Assembly (NCBI GenBank): GCA_039925145.1
Contig: JBDSZL010000047.1
Location: 10,435-74,434 of the forward strand
Direction: 5' to 3'
DNA length: 64,000 bases
Source of the DNA: JBDSZL01 sp039925145
Lineage (GTDB): Bacteria; Acidobacteriota; Vicinamibacteria; Vicinamibacterales; SCN-69-37
The position numbers and the translations under genes were made by a program. Under the pieces are notes generated by a model that worked only from the letters and a program-made list of their open reading frames with translations, was not told the DNA's origin and searched no databases. Positions within the stretch are counted from its first letter, which is position 1. Every line of letters starts with the position of its first letter. Positions 34,344 through 42,607 of this stretch are shown here, in pieces.

Positions 34344-35476
34344 CAGCCTGCGAGCGTCGTGAAGATCCGGCGGTGCCGCCCTGGCAGCGCGAAGATGTGC
34401 CGGCTATGGAGCCGCTTCAGGAAGAACGGGTCGTCGCCCGCCGCCACCGCGAGCCGTCCCGACAGTCGATTCGCGTAGGCGCTAGCGAAGCCCAGCCGCT
34501 CGAGTGCCGCGCGGGTGGTTGCGCCTGTGATTCCCCAAGGGAGGCAGACATGTCGGACCGGCTTCTTCAAACGCGCTTCGAGTTCGTCGCGCGACTGCGA
34601 CAGTTCGCTTTCGATTTCATGACGTTGTTCGGCGACGCTCTCCCACCGGCCCGGAAAGGTGCCCTCGAGGAGAGGCGCCAGCTCCCTCCGCCAGCCGGCA
34701 TGACGGAAGAACGCCGCGCCACCACCGGCCTCGACCACGCGTTCGATCCGGGCGGATGCGTCCGCGTCTGGCCAGAAGCGACGGCCATCTGACATGCGCG
34801 ATCGACGCGCGAACATCGGATGGCCAAGGCGCGACGGCTGCAGGAACTCGAGCTGTGTGCCGGCGTTGACGCGTGGATGGATAATCGAGGGCTCGCGGCC
34901 GAACGCCTCGTCCACGACGCCGGTGACCGTTTGGCCGCTGAAGATCATCGAGTGCGACCACGTGTGTGACTGCACATCGACCCGGCCAGAGTCCGACAGC
35001 GCCCGAAGTTCGGGCCAGGTGACGAACGGGTTGTCGGCGCGGTCGGCGGCCGCAGCATCCACGGGCCCATCAGTGCCGGTGCTGCGCACTTCTGGTGCAT
35101 CCACCAGGCGGGCGGGGATGGCGTAGGTCACCGCACGTAGGTCGTATTTCTCGAGCAGGGGGCCGACCACCAGCCATAAGCTGGCAAACGCATCGTCGAA
35201 GGCCAGCATGACCGTCCGGGCTCCCGGGTGTCTGCCCTCTCGCACCAGGCGCGCCGCGTCGTCTGAGAGGACGGTGCGGTAGCCATTCTCGGCGAGATAA
35301 CGGAAGGCAGGTTCGAGCACAGCCGCTGTGGTCTGATGAAAATGAAAAACTGGGAGCAGCGTGCCGACCGGCAATCCGAACAGGAATCCGGGATAACGGC
35401 CGGCCGCCAGATCGAGCACACCACGGAGCCGGCCGCCTTGTTCGTCGAAGGGCGCTCCTGGTGGAACGTTCGGCAT
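34343..35476 (-). CDS. Polysaccharide deacetylase-like protein (NodB-related)
   Basis: The 377-residue protein has the metal-site residues of the NodB fold: the double aspartate Asp94-Asp95 (LAFDDAFASLW) and the His171-x3-His175 pair in DVQSHTWSHS. NAGTQLEFLQ and LPWGITG are further conserved-looking segments. The family removes N-acetyl groups from polysaccharides at the cytoplasmic or outer face. No signal peptide is evident, although some members are cytoplasmic. The ATG shares a base with the upstream methyltransferase stop (TGATG). Confidence 0.75.
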   Translation of the reverse strand: MPNVPPGAPFDEQGGRLRGVLDLAAGRYPGFLFGLPVGTLLPVFHFHQTTAAVLEPAFRYLAENGYRTVLSDDAARLVREGRHPGARTVMLAFDDAFASLWLVVGPLLEKYDLRAVTYAIPARLVDAPEVRSTGTDGPVDAAAADRADNPFVTWPELRALSDSGRVDVQSHTWSHSMIFSGQTVTGVVDEAFGREPSIIHPRVNAGTQLEFLQPSRLGHPMFARRSRMSDGRRFWPDADASARIERVVEAGGGAAFFRHAGWRRELAPLLEGTFPGRWESVAEQRHEIESELSQSRDELEARLKKPVRHVCLPWGITGATTRAALERLGFASAYANRLSGRLAVAAGDDPFFLKRLHSRHIFALPGRHRRIFTTLAG

Positions 35477-36471
35477 CAGGCAACCGTCAGCATACCATCG
35501 CGTTTATCGACCGGCTTCCGACCGCGCGCTTCGAGACCGTTGAATCCAGGCCGCACCTCGATCGCCTCGAGGCCTGCCCCGCCCAACCACTGGCGAACGG
35601 TTCGGATGTTGCGCGGATGGTCGTGCGCGGGGCTGAGCATGTCGAAGGTGTCGAGCAGGCAAAGCTCGAACTGCTTGTCGTCTGAGACGGCGAAGTAGCC
35701 GCGGTAGTCACACACACTGACCACCTGGCCGATCATCCGCGCGACTCGCGAGCCGAAGACCCGATGCGGCAGAGCCAGGGCTGGGTAGGCGACCTTCACG
35801 TAGGCCCGTACCAGCGGAAAGAGTCGCTCGGGCGGGATGCGCCGCGTGAGTGGCCTGACGTAGTACTTTCCCTGAAACAGGCACTTCCACGAGAGCCGAT
35901 AAATGTCGACGACGATCTCGCCGCCGGGCTTGAGAAATGGGACCAGAGAACGAAAGGCCACCGCCGGATCCGGGCAGTGTTGCAGGACGCCGAAACAGAA
36001 GATCTTGTCGAAGAGGCCGTGGCGAAGCGGGAGCCGGTGGATGTCGGCCTGGAGAAACTCGACGTTCTCGAGTTGATCGTGATTGCGCTTTGCCGCTTCT
36101 ACAGCTGACGAATAATCGAAGCTGACGACACGCGCGCCCGTGCTCGCTGCATGCGCCGTAAAGCGACCAGCGCCACAGCCGGCTTCGAGAATCAGTTGGC
36201 CGCGGAGATCGTGGCTCCAGCGTGTCTCCTTCCGGAACCGATCGCGCGACGCGTCGATGCCCCAATGGTCGTCAAGTTGGGCCTGAGCAAACCTATTCCA
36301 TTGGAACCCGAACGAACGCGCGTAGTTGTCGGCCGAGACAAAGCGAGGGATCCCGTCGACAGTCGGAAACGACGCGGCGCAGCCGGGACATGCGAATCCG
36401 CCGGATGCGACGGTCAGCTCGGAAGAGCACGAAGGGCAGGCCAGCAGGCTGCTGAGGAACGGAACTTTCAT
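35476..36471 (-). CDS. SAM-dependent methyltransferase with N-terminal zinc-ribbon
   Basis: The 331-residue protein starts at ATG 36471. A C4 zinc motif (Cys12, Cys15, Cys28, Cys31 in LLACPSCSSEL...CPGCAASF), resembling Trm112-type leaders, is followed by a class I methyltransferase domain with LILEAGCGAGRFTAHA and VLQHCPDPAVAFRSLVPFLKPGG. The C-terminal part has a hydrophobic region and VRTVRQWLGGAGLEAIEVR. It is divergent from the GT2 gene at 36642. Target is unknown, presumably a sugar or lipid intermediate. Confidence 0.83.
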   Translation of the reverse strand: MKVPFLSSLLACPSCSSELTVASGGFACPGCAASFPTVDGIPRFVSADNYARSFGFQWNRFAQAQLDDHWGIDASRDRFRKETRWSHDLRGQLILEAGCGAGRFTAHAASTGARVVSFDYSSAVEAAKRNHDQLENVEFLQADIHRLPLRHGLFDKIFCFGVLQHCPDPAVAFRSLVPFLKPGGEIVVDIYRLSWKCLFQGKYYVRPLTRRIPPERLFPLVRAYVKVAYPALALPHRVFGSRVARMIGQVVSVCDYRGYFAVSDDKQFELCLLDTFDMLSPAHDHPRNIRTVRQWLGGAGLEAIEVRPGFNGLEARGRKPVDKRDGMLTVA

Positions 36472-36641
36472 TACGGCGATCAGGTGCCTCGGCTGGTGCA
36501 GGACGCACGGCACCTGCCGGGCCAACCGGATTATTCCCTACCTGTCCAGAGGAGTCCATGCATCCGATCCGGCGGCGGAAGCGAACGGGATTCGTCGTGC
36601 CTCATTGACTGGTATGCTCAGCGCCGATTGATGAAGCGGGG

Positions 36642-37694
36642 ATGATCGATTCAGCCCACACACTGCCGGGCGATGTCGCCGTGGCCATCGTGTCGCACAA
36701 CGGCCGCCAGACGCTGCCACGGGTCCTCGAGTGTCTCGTCGAGGCCGGTGTGCCCGACGATCGCGTCACTGTCTACGACATCGCGAGCACGGACGACACC
36801 GCCGCCTGGCTGGCGCGTGAGCACCGCGCGATTGTCGTCGTGCGCCTGTCCGCCAATGCCGGGCCTAACCCGGCGAGAAATCGTGCGCTGCGGGAAGCGC
36901 GCCTGCCCTACCTGCTACTCCTCGATTCGGATGCGTATGTGCGACCCGATGCGATCGCCGCTCTGCGCGAGGAGCTCACGGGCATCTCGATTGCCGCCGT
37001 CGTGCCGGTCGTCGTCCACGAACAGCAGCCGGATCGCATTCAGTACGCGGGCGCGTCCCTCCACTTCATCTGCGAAGCCATCAACCCCTGGCTCGGTCGT
37101 CCACTCGCAGAGCGCGGCGATGAGGCGCGCGGTGTCGACACGGCACCGGGGGTTTGTTTCCTGCTGCGGGTGAGCACGGCGCTGGAGATCGGCGGCTTCG
37201 ACGACCGGTATTTCATGGGAAAGGAGGACGGAGAGTTCTGTTACCGGCTCCGTGTCGCAGGCTATCGCCTCGTCGAGACCCCCAAGGCCGTGGTCGCGCA
37301 CGCCAGCCGGCCACGCTCCACCTGGCTGTACCGCTACCAGCTTCGCAACCGATGGCACTTCATGCTGAAGAACTATCAGCTCCGTACGCTGGTGGTCGTC
37401 AGCCCCGCGCTCGTCGTGCACGAGCCGCTGCAACTGGCCGCGCTGATCGCGCAGGGTCATGCTGTGGCGTGGGTCCAGGCGGTCGCGGGACTGCTCCCAA
37501 TGCTCAAACACCTCGGCGCTGACCGCCGTGCCGTGGGGCGCACCCGGCGCGTCCACGACCGTGTGCTGCTGCACGCCGCTCCTCTGGTGGTTCGCGCGGA
37601 AGTTGTCGGAGGTCGCACTGGGCAACGCGCGAAGCACCTCTACGATCGATGGCTGGCTTGGTACTGGCGCCTGGCTTCGGCGCTCTTGTCCTGA
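36642..37694 (+). CDS. Glycosyltransferase family 2
   Basis: The 350-residue protein has a GT-A domain with VAIVSHNGRQTLPRVLECLV, a VYDIASTDDT motif and the metal-binding LLLLDSDAYVRPDA (DSD). EDGEFCYRLRVAGYRLVETP supplies the E-D region near the acceptor. It uses a nucleotide-sugar donor in the cytoplasm. A Shine-Dalgarno-like GGGG lies before the ATG. The final 100 residues are alpha-helical and may contact the membrane. The next gene, wzx-like, starts 15 bases later, indicating co-transcription. Confidence 0.88.
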   Translation: MIDSAHTLPGDVAVAIVSHNGRQTLPRVLECLVEAGVPDDRVTVYDIASTDDTAAWLAREHRAIVVVRLSANAGPNPARNRALREARLPYLLLLDSDAYVRPDAIAALREELTGISIAAVVPVVVHEQQPDRIQYAGASLHFICEAINPWLGRPLAERGDEARGVDTAPGVCFLLRVSTALEIGGFDDRYFMGKEDGEFCYRLRVAGYRLVETPKAVVAHASRPRSTWLYRYQLRNRWHFMLKNYQLRTLVVVSPALVVHEPLQLAALIAQGHAVAWVQAVAGLLPMLKHLGADRRAVGRTRRVHDRVLLHAAPLVVRAEVVGGRTGQRAKHLYDRWLAWYWRLASALLS

Positions 37695-37709
37695 GGCGAA
37701 GGTCACGAC

Positions 37710-38984
37710 GTGCACATGAGCCGGAGCCTTTTCTACTCGAGCATCTCGGCCGGCAGCGCGCTGCTGATGCTGCTCCTGCTCGTGCTCGCGGGGCGCGAGT
37801 GGGGCGTCGACGGACTGGGCCCGTTCTCGTACGCGATCGGCCTGGCGACCATCGCCGAAGTCTTCATGGATTTCGGCCTGCACCAGGTCACGATTCGTAC
37901 TGTCGCTCGAGACACCACGCAGGCCGGACGGCTGCTGCACACCTCGATAGCGCTGAAAGCGGCGCCCGGCCTGGCGATGATCCTGCTGTTTGGCCTCGGG
38001 GCCACGCTGCTCCGAGCCGACCCCATCGTGCGCGCCGCGTGCTGGCTGATGCTGGGCTCGGCAGCCATGCGCTCGTATCTGCTCACCGCGCGGGGCGTGC
38101 TCCAGGGACTCGAGCGGTTCGGCGACGATGCCCTGATTACCGTCGGCGATCGGCTGCTCCTGCTCGTCGCGTGCGGCACGGCGCTGTGGTTGCACGCCGG
38201 AGTCATCACGGTCTGCCTCGTGTTCCTCGTCGTTCGCGCCTTCACAGCGGCAGCCGCGCTGCTGCTGGCCAAGCTGCGGGCCGGACATGGCGCGATCGAT
38301 CGGGAGCTGTGGCGGCGTCTGCCAGGCGAGGCGGTGCCGCTCGGCCTCTTTCTGCTCGTCCTCAACGTGTACAACCGCGTCGACACCGTCATGCTCGGCA
38401 GCATGGCCGGAGATCCCAACAGGAGCACGGGTCTTTATGGTGCCGCGTATCAGCTGTACGAGGGATCGACCTACCCGGCGGCTATCGTCGCCGCCGTTCT
38501 GATTCCACGACTGTCACGCCTGATTGGGAACCAGACCGCAGAGTATCGCCATCTCGTCCGGACCGGTCTTGCGGGGGTACTGGCGGTCGCGCTGATCGTG
38601 CTGGCGGTTGGCTGGCCGCTGGTTGGCTGGGGGATTCGGCTCACCTACGGCGGAGAGTTCGACATGGCCAGCCACACGCTTCGCATCCTGCTGGCGGGAT
38701 TGCCCGCGGTCTACGCAACATGGGTGCTGCACGCCGTGGCGATGTCGGCCCACCGGAACAAGCAGCTCCTGTGGGCCACGGGCATCGGCACCGCGTTCAA
38801 CATCGCGCTGAACAGTCTGCTGATTCCCCGATACGCGCACGACGGGGCGGCACTGGCCACCGTGGCGAGCGAATACGTGGTCACCGCCATGCTCTGGATT
38901 GGGTTGCGACCTGCCTGGAACCTTCGTGCGGTGAAGTCCACGGGCGCCGCAGACCCCGTCGGATCGTCGCCCGGTCGTCAGTAG
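37710..38984 (+). CDS. Wzx-type oligosaccharide flippase (MOP superfamily)
   Basis: The 424-residue protein has about 12 membrane helices and fits the polysaccharide transporter group of the MOP superfamily, which translocates lipid-linked repeat units across the inner membrane. Segments such as YAIGLATIAEVFMDFGLHQ, LNVYNRVDTVMLGSM, YGAAYQLYEG and LNSLLIPRYAHDGAALATV are typical. The start is GTG at 37710 (ATG 37716 is nearly equivalent). It ends in a 7-base overlap with the opposing lipoprotein gene. Confidence 0.86.
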   Translation: MHMSRSLFYSSISAGSALLMLLLLVLAGREWGVDGLGPFSYAIGLATIAEVFMDFGLHQVTIRTVARDTTQAGRLLHTSIALKAAPGLAMILLFGLGATLLRADPIVRAACWLMLGSAAMRSYLLTARGVLQGLERFGDDALITVGDRLLLLVACGTALWLHAGVITVCLVFLVVRAFTAAAALLLAKLRAGHGAIDRELWRRLPGEAVPLGLFLLVLNVYNRVDTVMLGSMAGDPNRSTGLYGAAYQLYEGSTYPAAIVAAVLIPRLSRLIGNQTAEYRHLVRTGLAGVLAVALIVLAVGWPLVGWGIRLTYGGEFDMASHTLRILLAGLPAVYATWVLHAVAMSAHRNKQLLWATGIGTAFNIALNSLLIPRYAHDGAALATVASEYVVTAMLWIGLRPAWNLRAVKSTGAADPVGSSPGRQ

Positions 38985-39997
38985 CGGCGTACTGCACGCG
39001 ACGTCACGCTCGTCCCGCCGGTCGGCGGCTGTTCGAACGTCTGCTGTAGGGCCTTCAGGAACGTCTCCGCAATCACTTTGTATCCCTGCGCGGTGGGGTG
39101 TAGCCCGTCATCGCCAATCAGCAGATCCTTCAAGGGCTCCAGCGTCCCGTAGATCTCGACGAGCTCTGCGCCTTCGCGCGCGGCTACGTCGCGGATCATG
39201 TCGTTGATGTCTTCAATGCCGTCAGGGTTGCTCGCACGGCTGCCCTTGGTTTCGGGCGGCAAGGTCGCGAGGTACACCTTCCGTACGCCCTCGGCCTGGG
39301 CTCGACGCACGTCACTGCGGAGACTCTGCGCGACCCGCGCAACGTAGCCCGGTTCCTGCTGGTTCGCATCGTTGCTGCCTTCGAGGAGCAGAACCGCATC
39401 GGGGCGGTATCGCTGCACGACGGTGGCGAAGCGGTCTTCGTCGGCGACGGCCCTGCGCCCTTGTTCTCCCTCGTTCAATACAGCGATCGTCTGGCGGGAA
39501 TAGCGCGCCTGCAGCAGCGCCTGCAGCAGCGCCTGCAGCACCGTGGGATAGCTGTGTGCCGGATCGTATTCGTGCAGCGTGATCACGGGTTGGGCCACCT
39601 CGCCCCAGGTGATGCTGTCGCCAAACGCAAGCACGGTCGTGCCGAGCAGGCGCGGCACCACCGTCACGGCCACGTGAAACACGCATTGGGCCTTTCGCTG
39701 CTGCGCGTCGGTCGCCGCGCACACGACGTCCGTCGTGCCCGCAGCAAACGTCGCGCCCGACTGCACGGTGCACGTGGCGGTGACCGGCTGCGCTCCGCCG
39801 GTGATCACCGGCGGCGCGTAGGTGACGTTCATCGGTGCTGCATCTGCCTCCATCGTCAGGTCCGATGGGCACACAATGGCGGGCGCGACCGCCTGCGCCG
39901 GTGGGTCGGGCTCCACAGGCGGCCGTGGCGCGTGGCTGCACGCGGCCATGCTGATGCCGATGACCAGTGTCACGAGAAGGGCCGGGATGGATCGCAC
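38978..39997 (-). CDS. SGNH/GDSL-hydrolase lipoprotein with HYR-like domain (paralog A)
   Basis: The 339-residue protein has a lipoprotein signal with lipobox ISMAAC (Cys20). It then has an HYR-like beta domain (about 40-115) and a SGNH hydrolase domain with Ser128 in AFGDSITWGE, the oxyanion Asn block LLEGSNDANQ and the Asp-x-x-His block DGLHPTAQGY. Such esterases remove acyl groups from glycans or lipids in the periplasm or outer surface. It is 2 bases downstream of paralog B, to which it is clearly related. Bases 39505-39540 encode three LLQA units that paralog B lacks in part. Confidence 0.82.
   Translation of the reverse strand: MRSIPALLVTLVIGISMAACSHAPRPPVEPDPPAQAVAPAIVCPSDLTMEADAAPMNVTYAPPVITGGAQPVTATCTVQSGATFAAGTTDVVCAATDAQQRKAQCVFHVAVTVVPRLLGTTVLAFGDSITWGEVAQPVITLHEYDPAHSYPTVLQALLQALLQARYSRQTIAVLNEGEQGRRAVADEDRFATVVQRYRPDAVLLLEGSNDANQQEPGYVARVAQSLRSDVRRAQAEGVRKVYLATLPPETKGSRASNPDGIEDINDMIRDVAAREGAELVEIYGTLEPLKDLLIGDDGLHPTAQGYKVIAETFLKALQQTFEQPPTGGTSVTSRAVRRY
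39505..39540 (-). repeat. Three perfect 12-bp tandem units
   Basis: GCGCCTGCAGCA is repeated three times without error on the plus strand. On the coding strand it encodes LLQ-A repeated (ALLQALLQA). The equivalent part of paralog B has one unit fewer, so replication slippage within the coding region is likely. Confidence 0.8.
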
Positions 39998-39999
39998 GG

Positions 40000-41073
40000 T
40001 CAGCGACGCTTGAACGGAGTGGCGATACCTTGGCTGCCAGGCGCAGGCAGGGGTTGCTCGAATGTGTCCTGGATGGCCTTCATGAAGGTCTCGGCAATCA
40101 CGCGGTAGCCTTGAACGGTCGGGTGCAGGCCATCGCTGCCGATGAGCAGATCCTTCCGGGGCTCGATAGCGGCAAACACATCGACCAGTTCGGCGCCGTC
40201 ACGACGGGCCACATCCTCGATTAGCCGGTTCGTCGTGACGATGTCAGCTGGGTTCGCGGCGTTCCTGCCGGTCGTGAACGGCGGCAGAGTCGCGAGATAC
40301 ACCTTGCGGACGTTGTTGTCCCTGGCTCGGCGCACATCATTACTCAGGCTGCGAGCAACCGCCTCAGGGCTGACATTGTCGTGCACGTCGTTGGTCCCCT
40401 CCATCAGCAGCAGGACGTCTGGATTCGTCCTGCGAATCTCGTCCACAAGACGCTGCTCGGAGTTGTTCGGATCGCTGCAGAGCAGTCCTCCCCACTTCTT
40501 CAGCTCGACAGCGTCGAGGCTGCAGCTGGCGCGCTCTCCCCCAAGCCCCTTATTGATTACGGTCACCGTCTGCTTCTTGTAACGCGCCTGGAGCAAGCTC
40601 TGAAGAATGGTCGGGTAGTTATTGACCGGGTCCACGTTGCGGACGTTCGACACGAACGCGGTGATTTCGCCCTCGGTCAGGCTGTCCCCATAGGCCAGGA
40701 ATCTGGTGCCGATCAGCATCCGCAGCTGCGTCACGTTGACGTGAAAGACGCACTGCGCCTTGCGCGCGCCCGAGTCAGTGGCCGTACACACGACGTCGGA
40801 GGTACCTGCGGGAAACGCCTTCCCCGAGTCGATCGTGCAGGTCGTCGTGATGGGCGCGGTTCCGCCGGTGACGGTAGGCGCCGGGTAATTGATGACGATC
40901 GGCGTCAGGTCGGCGTCGACCGCGATGTCAGACGGGCACGTGAGCGACGGCGCCTGGACGGGTGGCGGTTCGGGTTCGGTCGGCCCGGCGGGCGCGCGCT
41001 TATGACAGGCCGATAACGCACCGCACAGTGCCAGGGCCAGAAAGATGCGGGAGACGAGAGACCGTATGTGCAC
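40000..41073 (-). CDS. SGNH/GDSL-hydrolase lipoprotein with HYR-like domain (paralog B)
   Basis: This 357-residue protein is taken from the GTG at 41073, the first plausible start that leaves an intact signal peptide (FLALALCGALSAC, lipobox GALSAC with lipidated Cys23). The HYR-like domain (about 50-130) is followed by the SGNH domain with AYGDSLTEGE, LLMEGTNDVHDN and DGLHPTVQGY. It is a tandem duplicate of paralog A and lies just upstream of it in the same operon. The start codon and its surroundings lie within a 19-20 bp inverted repeat (41069-41109), so translation may be controlled by RNA structure. Start is provisional. Confidence 0.75.
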   Translation of the reverse strand: MHIRSLVSRIFLALALCGALSACHKRAPAGPTEPEPPPVQAPSLTCPSDIAVDADLTPIVINYPAPTVTGGTAPITTTCTIDSGKAFPAGTSDVVCTATDSGARKAQCVFHVNVTQLRMLIGTRFLAYGDSLTEGEITAFVSNVRNVDPVNNYPTILQSLLQARYKKQTVTVINKGLGGERASCSLDAVELKKWGGLLCSDPNNSEQRLVDEIRRTNPDVLLLMEGTNDVHDNVSPEAVARSLSNDVRRARDNNVRKVYLATLPPFTTGRNAANPADIVTTNRLIEDVARRDGAELVDVFAAIEPRKDLLIGSDGLHPTVQGYRVIAETFMKAIQDTFEQPLPAPGSQGIATPFKRR

Positions 41074-41109
41074 AGCAAGCCCAACCTGGACAGGTGGGCT
41101 CGCTGTGCA
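41069..41109 (-). promoter_or_regulatory. Long hairpin over the start codon of the GDSL lipoprotein gene
   Basis: The arms 41069-41088 and 41091-41109 are complementary over 19 pairs with one bulged base. The only mismatch in the plus strand (A77 vs C101) becomes a G-U wobble in the minus-strand transcript, so the structure fits that RNA. The GTG start (41073-41071) and the likely ribosome-binding region lie in the stem. There is no U-run after it, so it is not an obvious terminator. Confidence 0.55.
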
Positions 41110-41153
41110 AGTTATCGGGGCGACGCCCGTTTCGTCAAGTTGACGGAGAGTCC

Positions 41154-42389
41154 CTACCAGCGGATCAGGACGATGTTCGTCCGTTCCGCAGTGGTCCACT
41201 GCCCGGCGCGAGCGGGCGTGCTCATCGCGACGCCGACGATCTCACCAGGTGCCGGAGTCCAGCTCTCGAGGAGGGTGCCGCCGTAGCCGCCCTGCCCAAC
41301 GTGGCCGTCCATGTTTTTGCAGATCTGACCGGGTCGGAGCCATTCATTGGCGCCGCCGTACCACTTGCCGCCGATGTTGGCAAAGAACCATTGGTTGCCT
41401 TCGACGAGCACGCTATTGTCGCCAAACCAGCCCACGGTAGGCCATCGGCCGGCCTTCGTGTGGTTGATGCAGAGGTCGCCGCCAGACCGCCCCGCCGAGG
41501 TAATCGTGGACGTGACCGCCCACCCGCGAATGTCCTCGCCTTTGACCACACTGATGTTACGGACGTCGATGTCGTCGTTAGGGGCCGGTGTTGGTGTGCC
41601 GGGCTGGGGCGGGGTCGGACCGGCTGCCGCGGCCGGTGTCACGAACGAACGCACGGCCGACCACTCGCCCACGCGCGCGAAGTCGAATGCCCGGACGCGC
41701 CAGAAGAAGCGTGTGGAGGCCGCGAGCTCGTTCGGCACGAAGGACGTGTGGCCGCTGCCGGCCAGGACGTCGCCGACGGCCACCCGGTTGCCCATGCCGC
41801 CGTCTGTCGCGACCTCGAACAGATAGTGGATGGCGCCGGCAGGACCCGACACCGACGCATTGTTGACGTCGAGCGTCGGTTTGTTGGTGGCGACGGTCGC
41901 GCCGTCGGCAGGGCTGGTCAAGGCCGGGATTCCGATGACGACCGGTGTGAAGACCGTGAAATCGGCCGCGGCCGAAAACTCCCCTTCGTTGGCGCCGTCG
42001 ATCGCGCGCACCCGCCAGTAATAGACCCGCTCGGCGGCCAGTGGCTGGGGCAGCCTGAGCTGCGTGCGTCCCCCCTCGCCCGGCGTCACGCCGGTCTGCG
42101 AGAATACGACGCTCGAGAAACCGCTGTCGCTGGCCACCTGGAACACGTAATTGAGCGGTCGAACGCCGTTCGAGCTGGCATTCTGGACCACGAGCGTGAT
42201 CGGCTGGGTGTCAGCGGCGACCTTGGTCCCGGCACTCGGTGATACCGGGCCAGGGGCGGAAATCTCCACGCCGGCGATGGGCCCCGCAATGGACGGACTC
42301 AGCGGTGTGGCGCTCTTGGCCTGTTCGCACGCGGCGAACACGGTCACGGGGAGCAGCAGGAGGAGAAGGCGCATCCAGGCGTAACGCAT
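41154..42389 (-). CDS. FN3-like lipoprotein with Trp/Gly-rich C-terminal module (paralog 1)
   Basis: This 411-residue lipoprotein has a signal with lipobox VFAAC (Cys21). Two FN3-like beta-sandwich repeats follow, about residues 40-135 and 137-245, each with the YYWRVRA / FFWRVRA motif and a Val-rich F-strand. A Pro-rich linker (TPPQPGTPTPAPN) leads to a C-terminal module (about 275-411) that is also found in the next gene: shared blocks are NQWFFANIGGKWYGGA, two cysteines, and GVAMSTPAR with an E-R-x-N segment. No catalytic residues stand out; a carbohydrate-binding or adhesion function is a hypothesis only. An AAAGG site precedes the ATG. Confidence 0.72.
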   Translation of the reverse strand: MRYAWMRLLLLLLPVTVFAACEQAKSATPLSPSIAGPIAGVEISAPGPVSPSAGTKVAADTQPITLVVQNASSNGVRPLNYVFQVASDSGFSSVVFSQTGVTPGEGGRTQLRLPQPLAAERVYYWRVRAIDGANEGEFSAAADFTVFTPVVIGIPALTSPADGATVATNKPTLDVNNASVSGPAGAIHYLFEVATDGGMGNRVAVGDVLAGSGHTSFVPNELAASTRFFWRVRAFDFARVGEWSAVRSFVTPAAAAGPTPPQPGTPTPAPNDDIDVRNISVVKGEDIRGWAVTSTITSAGRSGGDLCINHTKAGRWPTVGWFGDNSVLVEGNQWFFANIGGKWYGGANEWLRPGQICKNMDGHVGQGGYGGTLLESWTPAPGEIVGVAMSTPARAGQWTTAERTNIVLIRW

Positions 42390-42477
42390 ACAGAAACCTT
42401 TGTTGGAGCACGGCCCTTGAACTGGAGGGACCTAAGTGTCCTATCGGCGGGAGCGGCGAAGCGCTACAGCATCGGAG

Positions 42478-42516
42478 CGACAAAAGCGAAAGGCGCTGGC
42501 CAAGAGGCCAACGCCC
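42478..42516 (-). terminator. Probable intrinsic terminator
   Basis: On the minus strand GGCGTTGGCC-TCTT-GGCCAGCGCC (stem at 42515-42492, with one mismatched pair) is followed by TTTCGCTTTTG. It lies about 90 bases after the 42608-43792 stop and could end that transcript or attenuate the next gene (start 42389). Confidence 0.5.
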
Positions 42517-42607
42517 TTCTGTCTCTGCGATTTCGACCCTACCTGAACCGGAACGCGAGCCCCTAGTCGACGTGCGGCGGATCAGGCGAGGGCCTCTGCC
42601 CTACCAG

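Noticed and set aside
36915..38288. A minus-strand frame of 457 codons opposite the GT2 and Wzx genes
   Set aside because: Both plus-strand proteins are complete; this frame is Gln/Arg/His-rich shadow.
42390..42607. A possible riboswitch between the two FN3 lipoprotein genes
   Set aside because: Apart from the terminator-like hairpin I could not match a known riboswitch core such as the c-di-GMP GCAAAGCC motif.
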